Origin: Neorhizobium galegae
GTDB lineage: Bacteria; Pseudomonadota; Alphaproteobacteria; Rhizobiales; Rhizobiaceae
Direction: 5' to 3'
Assembly (NCBI RefSeq): GCF_017877135.1
Contig: NZ_JAGIPH010000006.1
Location: 270,987 to 334,986 of the forward strand
DNA length: 64,000 bases
Below the pieces are notes generated by a model that was not told where the DNA came from, ran no database searches, and saw only the letters and a program-made list of their open reading frames with translations. Both the position numbers and the translations under genes were made by a program. The first letter of the stretch is position 1, and every line of letters begins with the position of its first letter. Positions 1 through 9,347 of this stretch are shown here, one piece after another.

Positions 1-72
1 ATCGTCACCGCCGGCGTTCACAAACTTCAGGAAGGCCAGACTGTCCGCCTCGATCAGGAGATGACCAAGTGA
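1..72 (+). CDS. RND efflux periplasmic adaptor (MFP), C-terminal end only
   Basis: Frame 1 is open from the window edge to a TGA at 70-72 and encodes the last 23 residues, with the pattern VTAGVHKLQEGQTVRL. This is the usual C-terminal beta-strand of HlyD/AcrA-type membrane fusion proteins. Its stop overlaps the GTG start of the RND pump by four bases (GTGA, 69-72), so the two are translationally coupled. The adaptor would link the inner-membrane pump to an outer-membrane channel. The assignment rests on this short tail and on its neighbour. Confidence 0.7.
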   Translation: MVTAGVHKLQEGQTVRLDQEMTK

Positions 73-3000
73 AATCCTTCAACCTCTCCGACTGGGCCCT
101 CGAGCACCGCTCGCTCGTCTGGTATTTCATGATCGTCTTCCTGGCTGTCGGCGCCTTTTCCTACGCCAATCTCGGGCGTGAGGAAGACCCGGCCTTCACC
201 ATCAAGACGATGATCATCAATGCGCAATGGCCCGGCGCTTCTGCCGAGGACATGACGCGCCAGGTGACCGACCGCATCGAGAAGAAGCTCGAGGAACTCG
301 ACGCGCTCGATTATACCCGCAGCGAAACCACGGCCGGCCAGACGACGATCTTCGTCGAACTTCTGCCCACCACCAAGGCCAAGGACGTGCCGGGCAACTG
401 GATCCGCGTCCGCAACATGATTGCCGATATCCAGGGTGATTTCCCAAGCGGTGTCGTCGGCCCCTTCTTCAACGACTCCTTCGGCGACGTCTACGGCAAT
501 ATCTACGCCTTCCTGTCGGATGGCCTCACGCAGCGTCAGATGCGCGATCTCGTCGAGGATGCCCGTGCCAAGCTGCTGACGGTTCCCAATGTCGGCAAGA
601 TCGACATCATCGGCGCCCAGGACGAGGCGATCTATCTGGAGTTCTCCACCCGCAAGATCGCAGCGCTCGGCATCGACCAGCAGGCGGTCATCGATACCCT
701 GCAGGCGCAGAATGCGGTCACGCAATCGGGCGTGGTCGAAGCCGGCTCCGAGCGGATTGCACTGCGCGTCAGCGGCCAGTTCACCTCGGAAGAGAGCCTT
801 CGCGCCATCAACCTGCGCATCAACGACCGCTATTTTCCGCTGACCGATATCGCCACCATCCGGCGCGGCTATGTCGACCCGCCCTCGGCGCTGTTCCGCT
901 TCAAGGGCGAGCCTGCCATCGGCCTTGCCATTGGCATGAAGACCGGCTCCAATCTCCTGAAGTTCGGCGAACAGCTGGATGCGCAGATGAAGCGGGTCAT
1001 CTCGGACCTACCGATCGGCGTGGATGTGGAGCGCGTCTCCGATCAGCCGAAGGTGGTCGACGAAGCGGTCTCCGGCTTCACGCGAGCGCTTTTCGAAGCC
1101 ATCGTCATTGTTCTTGCCATCAGCTTCATCAGCCTTGGCGTGCGCGCCGGCATGGTGGTTGCGGTTTCCATTCCGCTGGTGCTCGCCATCACTTTCGTGG
1201 TCATGGAATATAGCGGCATCTCGCTGCAGCGCATTTCGCTCGGCGCGCTCATCATCGCGCTCGGCCTTCTGGTCGATGACGCCATGATCGCCGTCGAGAT
1301 GATGGTGTCGCGGCTGGAGGCGGGCGATACGCTGCGCAAGGCCGCAACCCATGTCTACACTTCGACCGCGTTTCCGATGCTGACAGGCACGCTGGTGACG
1401 GTTGCCGGCTTCATCCCGATCGGCCTCAACAACAGCGCCGCTGGCGAATTCACCTTCACGCTCTTCGTCGTCATTGCCGTCTCGCTGCTGGTCTCCTGGA
1501 TCGTGGCGGTGCTGTTTACGCCGCTTCTCGGGGTGACCATCCTGCCGAAGGCGATGAAATCGCACCACGAGAACAAGGGACGTGTGACGCGCGGCTTTGC
1601 CTCTATCCTGCGCCTTGCGATGCGCTGGCGCTGGGCGACGATCCTCATCACGGTGCTTGCCTTCGCTGCCTCCGTCGGCGGCATGGGGCTTGTGCAGCAG
1701 CAGTTCTTCCCCTCGTCAGACCGCGTCGAACTCATCATCGACTGGAACATGCCCAACAACAGCACCATTGCCGAGACGAACCGGCAGATGGCGCAGATCG
1801 AGAAGGAACAACTCGCCGGCAGCCCGGATATCGACCACTGGTCGACCTATGTGGGCCAGGGCGCGCCGCGCTTCATCCTGTCCTACGATGTCCAGACGCC
1901 GGCGGCCTGGTTCGGCCAGATCGTCATCGTCACCAAGAATCTGGAGGCCAGAAACCGTCTGCGCGCCCAGCTGCAGGCCTATGTCAACAAGACCTTCCCG
2001 GGCACGGATGCCTTCGTGAAGCTGCTCGACATCGGCCCGCCAGTCGGCAAGCCCGTGCAGTATCGCATCAGCGGCCCCGATATCCAGAAGGTCCGTCAGC
2101 TGGCGCAGCAACTGGGCGGCATCGTCAACCAGAATCCGCTTCTGACCAACATGACCTACGACTGGAACGAACCGTCGCGCGTCGTGAAGGTGGATGTGTT
2201 GCAGGACAAGGCGCGCCAGCTCGGTATTTCCTCGCAGGATATCGCAACCCGCCTCAACGGCATCGTCGAGGGTTCTTCCACCACCAAGGTGCGCGATTCC
2301 ATCTATCTGATCGACGTGATCGGTAGGGCACAGGACAGCGAGCGCGGCGCCGTCGAAACGCTGAAGAACCTGCAGCTTCCGAGCAGCAGCGGCAAGTCGG
2401 TGCCGCTCTCGGCCGTCGCCAAGTTCCGTTACGAACTGGAACAGCCGAAGATCGGCCGCCGCGACCGTATTCCGACGATCATCGTGAAAGCCGCGGTGAC
2501 CGGCACGACGCAGCCGGCGACGATCGTGTCGCAGCTTGCGCCGGAGGTCCAAAAATTCACCGCCACGCTGCCGCCCGGCTATTTCGTCAAGGTGGGTGGT
2601 TCGGTTGAATCGAGCGCGGATTCGCAGGGCCCGATCGCCGCCGTCGCCCCGATGATGCTGTTCGTCATGGCGACCATCCTGATGATCCAGTTGCAAAGCT
2701 TCAGCCGGCTCTTCCTGGTGTTTGCGGTGGCCCCGCTTGCCCTCATCGGGGTCGTGGCAGCGCTTCTGCTCAGCAACGCGCCGATGGGCTTCGTGGCCAT
2801 CCTCGGCATCCTTGCGCTCATCGGCATCCTCATCCGAAACTCGGTCATCCTCGTGGTGCAGATCGAGCATCTGCGCAGCGAGGGCGTGCCGCCCTGGCGG
2901 GCGGTGATCGAGGCGACGGAACACCGCATGCGGCCCATTCTTCTCACCGCAGCCGCCGCGACGCTCGCGCTCATCCCGATCTCCCGCGAAGTCTTCTGGG

Positions 3001-3146
3001 GGCCGATGGCCTATGCCATGATGGGCGGCATCGTGGTCGGAACGGTGCTGACGCTGCTCTTCCTGCCGGCCCTCTACGTCGCCTGGTTCCGCATCCCGCG
3101 CAACAAGGACGACGAGATCCCGCAGGCCACCGAGGCGCACGGGTAA
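69..3146 (+). CDS. RND-family efflux permease (AcrB/MexB-type HAE1-like)
   Basis: A 1025-residue inner-membrane proton-driven multidrug or solute exporter of normal family length. There is one N-terminal membrane helix (about 15-35), a large periplasmic porter half, helices 2-7 (about 335-540), a second porter half and helices 8-12 (about 860-1015). The helix-4 proton-relay signature LLVDDAMIAVE is present near residue 400. The start is a GTG that overlaps the adaptor stop. The sequence is nearer to the proteobacterial branch often found as a two-gene adaptor-pump operon than to E. coli AcrB itself, so the substrate is not predictable. A hairpin follows the stop. Confidence 0.93.
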   Translation: MKSFNLSDWALEHRSLVWYFMIVFLAVGAFSYANLGREEDPAFTIKTMIINAQWPGASAEDMTRQVTDRIEKKLEELDALDYTRSETTAGQTTIFVELLPTTKAKDVPGNWIRVRNMIADIQGDFPSGVVGPFFNDSFGDVYGNIYAFLSDGLTQRQMRDLVEDARAKLLTVPNVGKIDIIGAQDEAIYLEFSTRKIAALGIDQQAVIDTLQAQNAVTQSGVVEAGSERIALRVSGQFTSEESLRAINLRINDRYFPLTDIATIRRGYVDPPSALFRFKGEPAIGLAIGMKTGSNLLKFGEQLDAQMKRVISDLPIGVDVERVSDQPKVVDEAVSGFTRALFEAIVIVLAISFISLGVRAGMVVAVSIPLVLAITFVVMEYSGISLQRISLGALIIALGLLVDDAMIAVEMMVSRLEAGDTLRKAATHVYTSTAFPMLTGTLVTVAGFIPIGLNNSAAGEFTFTLFVVIAVSLLVSWIVAVLFTPLLGVTILPKAMKSHHENKGRVTRGFASILRLAMRWRWATILITVLAFAASVGGMGLVQQQFFPSSDRVELIIDWNMPNNSTIAETNRQMAQIEKEQLAGSPDIDHWSTYVGQGAPRFILSYDVQTPAAWFGQIVIVTKNLEARNRLRAQLQAYVNKTFPGTDAFVKLLDIGPPVGKPVQYRISGPDIQKVRQLAQQLGGIVNQNPLLTNMTYDWNEPSRVVKVDVLQDKARQLGISSQDIATRLNGIVEGSSTTKVRDSIYLIDVIGRAQDSERGAVETLKNLQLPSSSGKSVPLSAVAKFRYELEQPKIGRRDRIPTIIVKAAVTGTTQPATIVSQLAPEVQKFTATLPPGYFVKVGGSVESSADSQGPIAAVAPMMLFVMATILMIQLQSFSRLFLVFAVAPLALIGVVAALLLSNAPMGFVAILGILALIGILIRNSVILVVQIEHLRSEGVPPWRAVIEATEHRMRPILLTAAAATLALIPISREVFWGPMAYAMMGGIVVGTVLTLLFLPALYVAWFRIPRNKDDEIPQATEAHG

Positions 3147-3154
3147 GACATGCA

Positions 3155-3182
3155 GAAACGGCGCCTTCAGGGGCGCCGTTTC
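3155..3182. terminator. Hairpin terminator between convergent genes
   Basis: An 11-bp perfect inverted repeat (GAAACGGCGCC, 6-nt loop, GGCGCCGTTTC) lies 8 bases after the efflux pump stop and before the end of the convergent phosphodiesterase gene. The stem ends in AAA/TTT, so it can serve both strands. Confidence 0.65.
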
Positions 3183-3240
3183 AGATTGGTGACGATGTTT
3201 GCCGGGATGCCGCTTGGCGGATCAACTCAAGCCAGTGTTC

Positions 3241-4041
3241 TCACGGGCCTTCGCAGATCGGGGCGCGGTCGGTGGCGATCTCGCCCACCTCGGCGCTGTA
3301 GGCGCGAAGACCCTGGTTATCGAGGTCGATGATCCGGTAGCAGGGATTGCCGCCGGTCCACAGCGGGTTCGGCGTATCGACATCGGTGATGAAACGATGC
3401 GCACAGGCCTGGCCGGAACTGTAGGCGATGCCTTCGGCACTCGTGCCGGAAAGCGGAATATGGATATGGCCGAAGATGATGTGGCGCACGCCCGGCGCAT
3501 GACGGGCGAGGCGCTTCATGACGGCGCCGCCATCGTGCATGCCGATTTTCTCGAAATGGGCAATCTTCGTGTCCATCGGCGGGTGATGGATGAAGACGGT
3601 GACGGGAAGATCGCCGGCGCCTTCCAGCGCCTGGTCGAGCCAGACCATGCGATCATCGCCATAGATGCCGCCGATCACGCCGGCCTCGTGGCTGTCGAGG
3701 AAGAGGAGACGGCCGGCATCGGTGTCGAGGAACGACTGGATGAAGCCGTTTTCGTCACGCGGCTGGCCCGGAAAGGCGTCGATGAAATTGGGGCGGTCGT
3801 CGTGATTGCCGAGCATGAGGCGCGTTGGAAACGGCACCGGCGCCAGAATGTCCTTCAGCAGCGCATAGGCCGCCGGATCGCCGTGGTTGCACAAATCGCC
3901 CGTCATCACCAGAAGGTCGGCATCGGCATGTCTTTCGATGATGTCGGCAATGGCAGCGCGCAGCTGCTTTTCCGGGTCGACGCCGTTCACCACAATACCC
4001 GAGGGCATCAGGTGGGTGTCGGTCAGCTGAATGATTTTCAT
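3241..4041 (-). CDS. GpdQ-like class III phosphodiesterase (metallophosphoesterase)
   Basis: A 266-residue calcineurin-fold dinuclear metallohydrolase. The metal-binding motifs are in family order: TDTHL near residue 8, GDLCNHGD near 50, GNHDD near 80, a middle HHPP and a C-terminal GHIHIP. Overall it resembles Enterobacter GpdQ and CpdA-type enzymes, which cleave glycerophosphodiesters or cyclic nucleotides. The ATG at 4041 is preferred to an upstream in-frame start because the homologous region begins at MKIIQLTDTHL. It is the last gene of the Ugp-like ABC operon, the position taken in E. coli by the unrelated UgpQ, so a role in hydrolysing the imported phosphodiester is likely but inferred. 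Confidence 0.85.
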   Translation of the reverse strand: MKIIQLTDTHLMPSGIVVNGVDPEKQLRAAIADIIERHADADLLVMTGDLCNHGDPAAYALLKDILAPVPFPTRLMLGNHDDRPNFIDAFPGQPRDENGFIQSFLDTDAGRLLFLDSHEAGVIGGIYGDDRMVWLDQALEGAGDLPVTVFIHHPPMDTKIAHFEKIGMHDGGAVMKRLARHAPGVRHIIFGHIHIPLSGTSAEGIAYSSGQACAHRFITDVDTPNPLWTGGNPCYRIIDLDNQGLRAYSAEVGEIATDRAPICEGP

Positions 4042-4117
4042 GACGGTCTTTCTGCAGGACAAGAGTGCGGCTGCGGGGATGTTTCCCCCGCAGCCTTTGA
4101 CAGAGGGATGATCCCGC

Positions 4118-5413
4118 TTACTTCGACATCAGGGCGTTCGTCTGCTCGACGATCTGCTTCAGGCCGGCTTCCGGCGTGACTTCGCCGCGCATGACGGTTC
4201 CGATGATGTCGCGCTGGGTGCGCCAGATGCGAACGGAGTCACCACCCGGATAGCCGGCCCACGGCAGCGAGCGGTCGGCCTGCAGCGAGGCCGTCTTGAC
4301 GTTCGGATGCTCGGCGTAATAGGGCGCCAGGAAATCCGGACCGGTGGCAAGCTTGTTGGTGGGCAGGTAGCCGGTGATGCGCACGATGACGTTCTGCGCT
4401 TCCGGCCCGGTGATCCACTTCAGGTATTTCCAGGCTGCGTCCTGCTTGGCCTTGTCCTGCGTGAGGATCACGGCCGAGTTGCCGCCGGTCGGTACGCCGC
4501 CCTTTTCTTTGTTGTCGAGCGGGAAGGTCGCGGTGACAAGCTTGAAGCGATCGCCGACGAGGCTTTCGATCGTCTGCACATGGGCGGGCGTGGAGAAGAT
4601 GAAGCCGGTGAGGCCTGCGCCGAACTGCTGGCGCGACTGGTCCCAGTCGAGCAGAGTCTGGCCGCCTTCGGTAACGAACTGGCGGGCAAGCTTCAGCGCG
4701 TTAAGGCCTATCTCGTTGTCGAAGGCCACCTTCTTGGTGGCCGTATCGACCAGCGTGCCGCCCTGCTGGAAGATCAGCGACTGCCACAGCCAGTCGTCCG
4801 GCCAGCCGTTGATGTCATAGCCCATGCCGGCGATCTTCGGATCGAGCGCATGGATCTTGGCGGCGAGCGCCACCAGTTCCTTGAAGCTTTTCGGCATGTT
4901 TTCCGGATCGCCGCCGGCCTTCTTCACGAGGTCGGCATTGACATAGATGATCGGCGAGGAGGCATTGACCGGCAGGCCGTACTGCTTGCCGTCGACCTGG
5001 CCGAGCGCTGCCATTTTCGGGCTGTAGTTCTTGTCGAGGAAGGCCTGGCCGCCTTCGGCCTGAATGAACGGGCCAAGGTCGGTGATCTGCTTGCGGGGAG
5101 CGAGCGTGTGGACGAGTTCGGCCGTCAGGTTATAGCCGGAGAAATACACATCCGGCAGGTTCCCCGTCACGGCCGACCGCAGTACCTGCTGCTGGCCTTC
5201 GTTATAGCCGGGGGCAGGGGCCAGGAAGTTGATCTTGATATCCGGATTCTTCTTCATGAACTCATCGGCGAGCGGCTGATGGAATTTCGTGAAGCCGGGA
5301 AGGTTGTAGAGAACCTCCAGCGTGACGTCGGCGGCAAAGCCGGGCCTGGCAAGGCCGGCAAGCGCAAGGGAGAGCACAAGCCCGCCGGTGGCGGTGCGTC
5401 GGGTGATGTTCAT
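4118..5413 (-). CDS. ABC transporter substrate-binding protein, family 1 (UgpB/MalE-like)
   Basis: A 431-residue periplasmic solute-binding protein. The N-terminus has twin arginines (ITRRTATGG), a hydrophobic core and a cleavage site near residue 27 (GFAAD). The C-terminal part carries the family-1 pattern TGYLPTNKLA near residue 355. A good ribosome site (GGAGA, 6 bases before ATG) lies upstream. It is the fourth gene of the operon, after both permeases, and is separated from them by an 84-base gap that contains a 42-base homopurine tract. With a GpdQ-type phosphodiesterase directly downstream, glycerol-3-phosphate or a glycerophosphodiester is the best substrate guess. A sugar is possible. 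Confidence 0.88.
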   Translation of the reverse strand: MNITRRTATGGLVLSLALAGLARPGFAADVTLEVLYNLPGFTKFHQPLADEFMKKNPDIKINFLAPAPGYNEGQQQVLRSAVTGNLPDVYFSGYNLTAELVHTLAPRKQITDLGPFIQAEGGQAFLDKNYSPKMAALGQVDGKQYGLPVNASSPIIYVNADLVKKAGGDPENMPKSFKELVALAAKIHALDPKIAGMGYDINGWPDDWLWQSLIFQQGGTLVDTATKKVAFDNEIGLNALKLARQFVTEGGQTLLDWDQSRQQFGAGLTGFIFSTPAHVQTIESLVGDRFKLVTATFPLDNKEKGGVPTGGNSAVILTQDKAKQDAAWKYLKWITGPEAQNVIVRITGYLPTNKLATGPDFLAPYYAEHPNVKTASLQADRSLPWAGYPGGDSVRIWRTQRDIIGTVMRGEVTPEAGLKQIVEQTNALMSK

Positions 5414-5438
5414 GATCGGTCTCCATGAGGATTGTGGC

Positions 5439-5480
5439 GGGGAGGAGGAGGAGGGGGAGGAGAAGGGAAGGGAGGAGGGG
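5439..5480. other. 42-base homopurine tract between permease and binding-protein genes
   Basis: Forty-two uninterrupted purines on the plus strand, made of GGA and GGGA repeats, lie in the 84-base gap between the second permease gene (ends 5498) and the binding-protein gene (starts 5413). In the operon transcript it is a pyrimidine-only run just upstream of the ribosome site. It may be unstructured leader, a protein-binding site or triplex-prone DNA. Function unknown. Confidence 0.6.
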
Positions 5481-5497
5481 CGTTGACCGGGGCGCGG

Positions 5498-6319
5498 TCA
5501 CTTGACCCCCGTCATCGTGATGCCGGCGATGAAATGCCTGCGGGCAAAGAGGAAGCAGATGACCATCGGCGCGGTGATGATGGCGGCACCGGCCATCAGG
5601 GCGCCGTAGTTCGCGCCGGATTCGACATCGGCGAAGAACAGCATGCCGAGCGGCGGCGGCGCGAGATTTGTGTCGGTGACGACGATCATCGGCCAGTAGA
5701 GATCGTTCCAGTGCGCCACCAGCGAGAAGACGGCAAAGGCGGCAAGCGACGGCAAGGACCCGCGCAGCACCAGCCGCCAGCAGATTTCCATTTCGGAAAA
5801 TCCGTCCATTCGGGCGGCTTCGATCACCTCGTCCGGATAGCTGCGGAAGGACTGGTGAAACAGGAAGATCGCAAACACCGAGAGAAAGAACGGTGCCATC
5901 ATGGCAAAATAGGTGTTGAGAAGGTTCGTCTTGGCAAGCCCGACGAACAGCGGCAGCGCCAGCGCCTGCATCGGCACGCAAAGCGCCGCGATGATCAGCG
6001 TCATCATCAGCCGGCGGGCGGGAAATTTGAGCTTTGCCAGCGCATAGGCGGCCGGCACGGCCGTCAGCACCTGGACGATGAGGATGCCGCCGCAGACGAT
6101 GACGCCGTTCAGCATGAAGCGCAGCATCGGCACCTGCGAGGCCGCGCGCGCATAATTTTGCGCGGCATCCAGATGCTGCGGGATCGGCCACAGCGAGACG
6201 TCAAAAATTTCCGACGGCGAGCGGATCGAGGTGAGAAACATCCAGTAGAAGGGCAGGAGCATCGGCACGGCGCCGAGTGCCAGCACCAGATGCGGCAGAT
6301 ATTTGCGCAAGACGGCCAT
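5498..6319 (-). CDS. ABC transporter permease, UgpE/MalG-like
   Basis: A 273-residue inner-membrane protein with six predicted helices starting at residue 10. The cytoplasmic EAA loop, which contacts the ATPase, reads EVIEAARMDGFSEMEI near residue 185. This is the normal size and layout for the MalG/UgpE half of a carbohydrate-type importer. Its ATG overlaps the stop of the preceding UgpA-like gene by one base (TGATG), showing translational coupling. Confidence 0.9.
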   Translation of the reverse strand: MAVLRKYLPHLVLALGAVPMLLPFYWMFLTSIRSPSEIFDVSLWPIPQHLDAAQNYARAASQVPMLRFMLNGVIVCGGILIVQVLTAVPAAYALAKLKFPARRLMMTLIIAALCVPMQALALPLFVGLAKTNLLNTYFAMMAPFFLSVFAIFLFHQSFRSYPDEVIEAARMDGFSEMEICWRLVLRGSLPSLAAFAVFSLVAHWNDLYWPMIVVTDTNLAPPPLGMLFFADVESGANYGALMAGAAIITAPMVICFLFARRHFIAGITMTGVK

Positions 6320-7248
6320 CAGTAATGCACCTTCCGGTCCATATGCACCATCTGGCCGATCGACAGGATGAGCACGATCACGAGGAACAGCAGGGTGAGC
6401 GCTGCCGCATAGCCGGTGTTGGAATATTCGAAGCCTTCGAGATAAAGCTCGAACAGCAGGGTTTCAGACCCGAACCGGCCCTTGGTCAGAACGGCCACCG
6501 TCTCGAACACCTTGAAGGCGGAGATCGAGGTGGTGACGACGACGAACAGCGTGGTCGGCCCGAGCATCGGCCAGGTGACGGTGAGGAAACGGTCGATCGG
6601 ATGTTTTGCGCCGTCGAGGCGGGCGGCCTCGTGCAGATCCTTCGGAATGGCGGTGAGACCGGCGAGAAACAGCACCATGTTGAAGCCCAGAACCTGCCAG
6701 ATGCCGATCAGCGCCATGGTCGGGATCAACAGGGCGGGGTTGGACAGGAAGGCCACCGGCTCGAGGCCGAAGGCCTTGATGGCGGCATTGACCGGCCCGA
6801 GCGACGGATGCAGCAGGAACTGCCAGACCGTTGCCATGGCCACGAGCGTCGCCGTGACCGGCAGGAAATAGGCGATTTCCCAGAAGGCGCGGCTTTTCTT
6901 GCGGTTATAGACCAGAAGCGCCACGCCAAGCGCCAGAAGAACGCCGAACGGGATGACGATCACCGCATAGAGGACGGTATTCCACAGCGAGCGCAGAAAC
7001 ACCGGATCGCTGAAGGCTTTTGAGAAATTGTCGAGCCCGACGAAGCGCATCGACAGCGCGCCGAGCTGGTAATCGGTGAGCGAGAAGACGCAGAGAACGA
7101 CGATCGGGATGATGTAGAAGGCCGCAAGCAGGATGGCAGAGGGAGCGGCAAACAGGAGGCCCAGCCGCGCCTTCCGGCGGTCTGCCGGCGAACGTTTGGC
7201 GCGGGCCGCTACCTCAGGTTTGGCAAGCGTTGCATCGACAAGCGTCAT
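6319..7248 (-). CDS. ABC transporter permease, UgpA/MalF-like
   Basis: A 309-residue permease with a soluble N-terminal tail of about 30 residues rich in Arg and Lys, then six predicted membrane helices. The EAA loop is DLHEAARLDGAKHPIDRF near residue 205. It pairs with the UgpE-like permease encoded next. The start overlaps the ATPase stop by four bases (ATGA), so ATPase, A and E subunits are tightly coupled. Confidence 0.9.
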   Translation of the reverse strand: MTLVDATLAKPEVAARAKRSPADRRKARLGLLFAAPSAILLAAFYIIPIVVLCVFSLTDYQLGALSMRFVGLDNFSKAFSDPVFLRSLWNTVLYAVIVIPFGVLLALGVALLVYNRKKSRAFWEIAYFLPVTATLVAMATVWQFLLHPSLGPVNAAIKAFGLEPVAFLSNPALLIPTMALIGIWQVLGFNMVLFLAGLTAIPKDLHEAARLDGAKHPIDRFLTVTWPMLGPTTLFVVVTTSISAFKVFETVAVLTKGRFGSETLLFELYLEGFEYSNTGYAAALTLLFLVIVLILSIGQMVHMDRKVHY

Positions 7249-8408
7249 GCAGGCACCCGTGCGCGGGCAGAAACGTCGAGACGCCGGCCATCGGCGCCGA
7301 AGAGATGGGCGCGCTGTGCATCAAAGCCGAGCCGCAGCGTGGCGTCGGCACCGCCCGGCAGGCCTTCGCCGGCATGCTGGCGCATGACGATCCGGACCGC
7401 CGGATCCTGCACGAGTTCACAGGTGACGAAGCGATCGGCCCCATAGGTCTCGCTGCGCACGACGCGGGCGGCAAGGCCGTCTGCGGCGGGGCGAAGATCT
7501 TCCGCGCGAAGCCCAAGGGTCGCCGGGCCGGAAGTCGTCGCCGGGCCGGCAGTCTTGGGTGCCGCTTCCAGCCCGAGCTCCTCTCCGAAGGCGGTGATAC
7601 GGCCGGCCACACCGATCTCCACGGGCAGGAGATTGATCGTCGGCGTTCCGATGAAGCGGGCAACCGTCAGCGAGGCAGGCCGCTGGTAGAGGTCGTCCGG
7701 CGTGCCGAGCTGTTCGATACCGCCGTCCGACATCAGCGCGATGCGGTCGGACATGGTCATCGCCTCGATCTGGTCATGGGTGACATAGATGAAGGTGGCG
7801 CCGAGCCGGCGGTGAAGGCCGGTCAGTTCCTCGCGCATATGGGCGCGCAGCTTGGCATCGAGGTTGGACAGCGGCTCGTCCATGAGGAAGGCGGCCGGCT
7901 GGCGTACCAGGGCGCGGGCAAGGGCGACGCGCTGGCGCTGGCCGCCGGACAGTTGCGCCGGCTTGCGGTCCAGGAGATGGCCGATCTGCAGGGTATCCGC
8001 CGCCTCCTTGACCGATGCCGCAATCTCCTGAAGCGTCTCGGCGGGGGCAATCATCCGGCCGATCAACGGCAACCGGGCGGCAAAGGACAGGCGGCGCATG
8101 CGCAGCGGCGTTGCAATGTTCTCGCGCACCGTCATGTGCGGATAGAGCGCGTAGGACTGGAACACCATGGCCAGGTTGCGCTCGCTCGGATCGACGTCCG
8201 TCACGTCCCGGTTGCTGATCGAGACCGTGCCCCGATCAGGCGTCTCAAGACCGGCGATAATCCGCAAAAGCGTGGATTTTCCACAGCCGGACATGCCGAC
8301 CAGCGACAGGAATTCGCCGGGGCGAATGGATAGATCGATCGATTTCAGGACGTTATCCGCCCCGAAGCTTTTTTCGACACCCAGAATTTCTAGCGATTGC
8401 GGCTGCAT
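7245..8408 (-). CDS. ABC transporter ATP-binding protein, UgpC/MalK-type
   Basis: A 387-residue ATPase. Walker A (GMSGCGKSTLL) is near residue 38, the Q-loop VFQSYALYPHMTV near 80, the signature LSGGQRQRVALARA near 150 and Walker B FLMDEPLSNLDAK near 170. The 120-residue C-terminal OB/TOBE region is typical of sugar-type importers. The ATG at 8408 follows a strong AAAGGAG ribosome site by seven bases, so I reject the 15-codon longer frame. It is the first gene of a five-gene operon. The insertion of about 25 residues after the Q-loop (LSFAARLPLIGRMIAPAETLQE) is longer than in MalK. Confidence 0.9.
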   Translation of the reverse strand: MQPQSLEILGVEKSFGADNVLKSIDLSIRPGEFLSLVGMSGCGKSTLLRIIAGLETPDRGTVSISNRDVTDVDPSERNLAMVFQSYALYPHMTVRENIATPLRMRRLSFAARLPLIGRMIAPAETLQEIAASVKEAADTLQIGHLLDRKPAQLSGGQRQRVALARALVRQPAAFLMDEPLSNLDAKLRAHMREELTGLHRRLGATFIYVTHDQIEAMTMSDRIALMSDGGIEQLGTPDDLYQRPASLTVARFIGTPTINLLPVEIGVAGRITAFGEELGLEAAPKTAGPATTSGPATLGLRAEDLRPAADGLAARVVRSETYGADRFVTCELVQDPAVRIVMRQHAGEGLPGGADATLRLGFDAQRAHLFGADGRRLDVSARARVPA

Positions 8409-8609
8409 GCGGCGCTCCTTTGCGGCGCACCGTATGCGTCTCCTCCATGACAATCAGACGACAGTTTCTAGATGTTTTGATTATAACGCACAGAATGCAC
8501 TGCCGCCGGAGCGGTTTGCCTGCCGTATCGAACACCGATCGGCCGTCATCCGCAAGGGGCTGGCATCCCGCGTTTCCGTGCCGGCCGTCACCTGACGAAC
8601 GTCAGTCCT

Positions 8610-9311
8610 TCAGGACCGGCGCCCGCTGTCGCGCCGGTTCTTGATCAGCCGGAGGTGTTCGATGATGTGGCGTCCGGAGCCTTCGACATGCTGGGCGATG
8701 ATCCGGGCGGCACCGTCGGCATCCTGCGCGGCAATGCAGCGCAGCAGTTCGCGATGTTCGTTGAGCACGCTCGTCTGGCGGCTGAGCGATGTCTGGAAGT
8801 TGCGGCTGATCGCCGACAGGATCTCGCGGTGGCGCCACCACAGATCGACGGCATGGCGATTGTAGTGCCGGTCGTACATGACCTGGTGGAAAGTCATGTC
8901 GAGCTTCGAATGGGCATGAGGATCGGCAAAGTTCAGCGCCTCCATCTGCCCCTGCAGTTCCTCCAGGCGCTCAAGATCCGCCTTGGTCGCAAGGCCCACG
9001 AACCAGCGGGTCAGCGCCGGCTCGATCAGCACCTCGATCTCGAAGATGTCGCGCACGAAGGTCTCGTCGATCGGTCGCACGCGCGCGCCGCGGTTCGGCA
9101 TCATCACCACGAAACCTTCGCCGCGCAGCTGCTGCAGGGCCTCGCGAACCGGGTTGGTGGATGTGCCCATGCGCTCGGCAAGTTCCGCCACCTTCAGCCG
9201 CTCGTTGGCAGCAAGGCGCCCCTGAATGATGTCGTCGCGAATGCGCTCGTAGATCGAGGCTTCGGCGTGGTCGGTCTCTTCAACCTGCAGGAGGGGGACG
9301 ATCGTGTTCAT
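8610..9311 (-). CDS. GntR-family regulator, FCD subfamily
   Basis: A 233-residue repressor-type regulator. The N-terminal winged helix covers about residues 18-82 (IYERIRDDIIQGRL, then TSTNPVREALQQL) and the all-helical FCD ligand-binding domain about 90-220. The FCD metal/ligand residues are plausible (DMTFHQVMY, NEHRELL, HVEGSGRHI). It is divergent from the ABC and dehydratase operon starting at 9478, and a 23-base inverted repeat lies between them, so it probably controls that operon and itself. It could also act on the Ugp-like operon just downstream. Confidence 0.88.
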   Translation of the reverse strand: MNTIVPLLQVEETDHAEASIYERIRDDIIQGRLAANERLKVAELAERMGTSTNPVREALQQLRGEGFVVMMPNRGARVRPIDETFVRDIFEIEVLIEPALTRWFVGLATKADLERLEELQGQMEALNFADPHAHSKLDMTFHQVMYDRHYNRHAVDLWWRHREILSAISRNFQTSLSRQTSVLNEHRELLRCIAAQDADGAARIIAQHVEGSGRHIIEHLRLIKNRRDSGRRS

Positions 9312-9347
9312 GCGCTATTTCTAGCGGATGGCCCCGCCATCTGCCAA

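Noticed and set aside
8480..8485. TATAAT on the minus strand as the -10 of the Ugp-like operon
   Set aside because: The hexamer is perfect, but the region 16-18 bases upstream is GC-rich with no -35 match. It may still be real, but it is unsupported.
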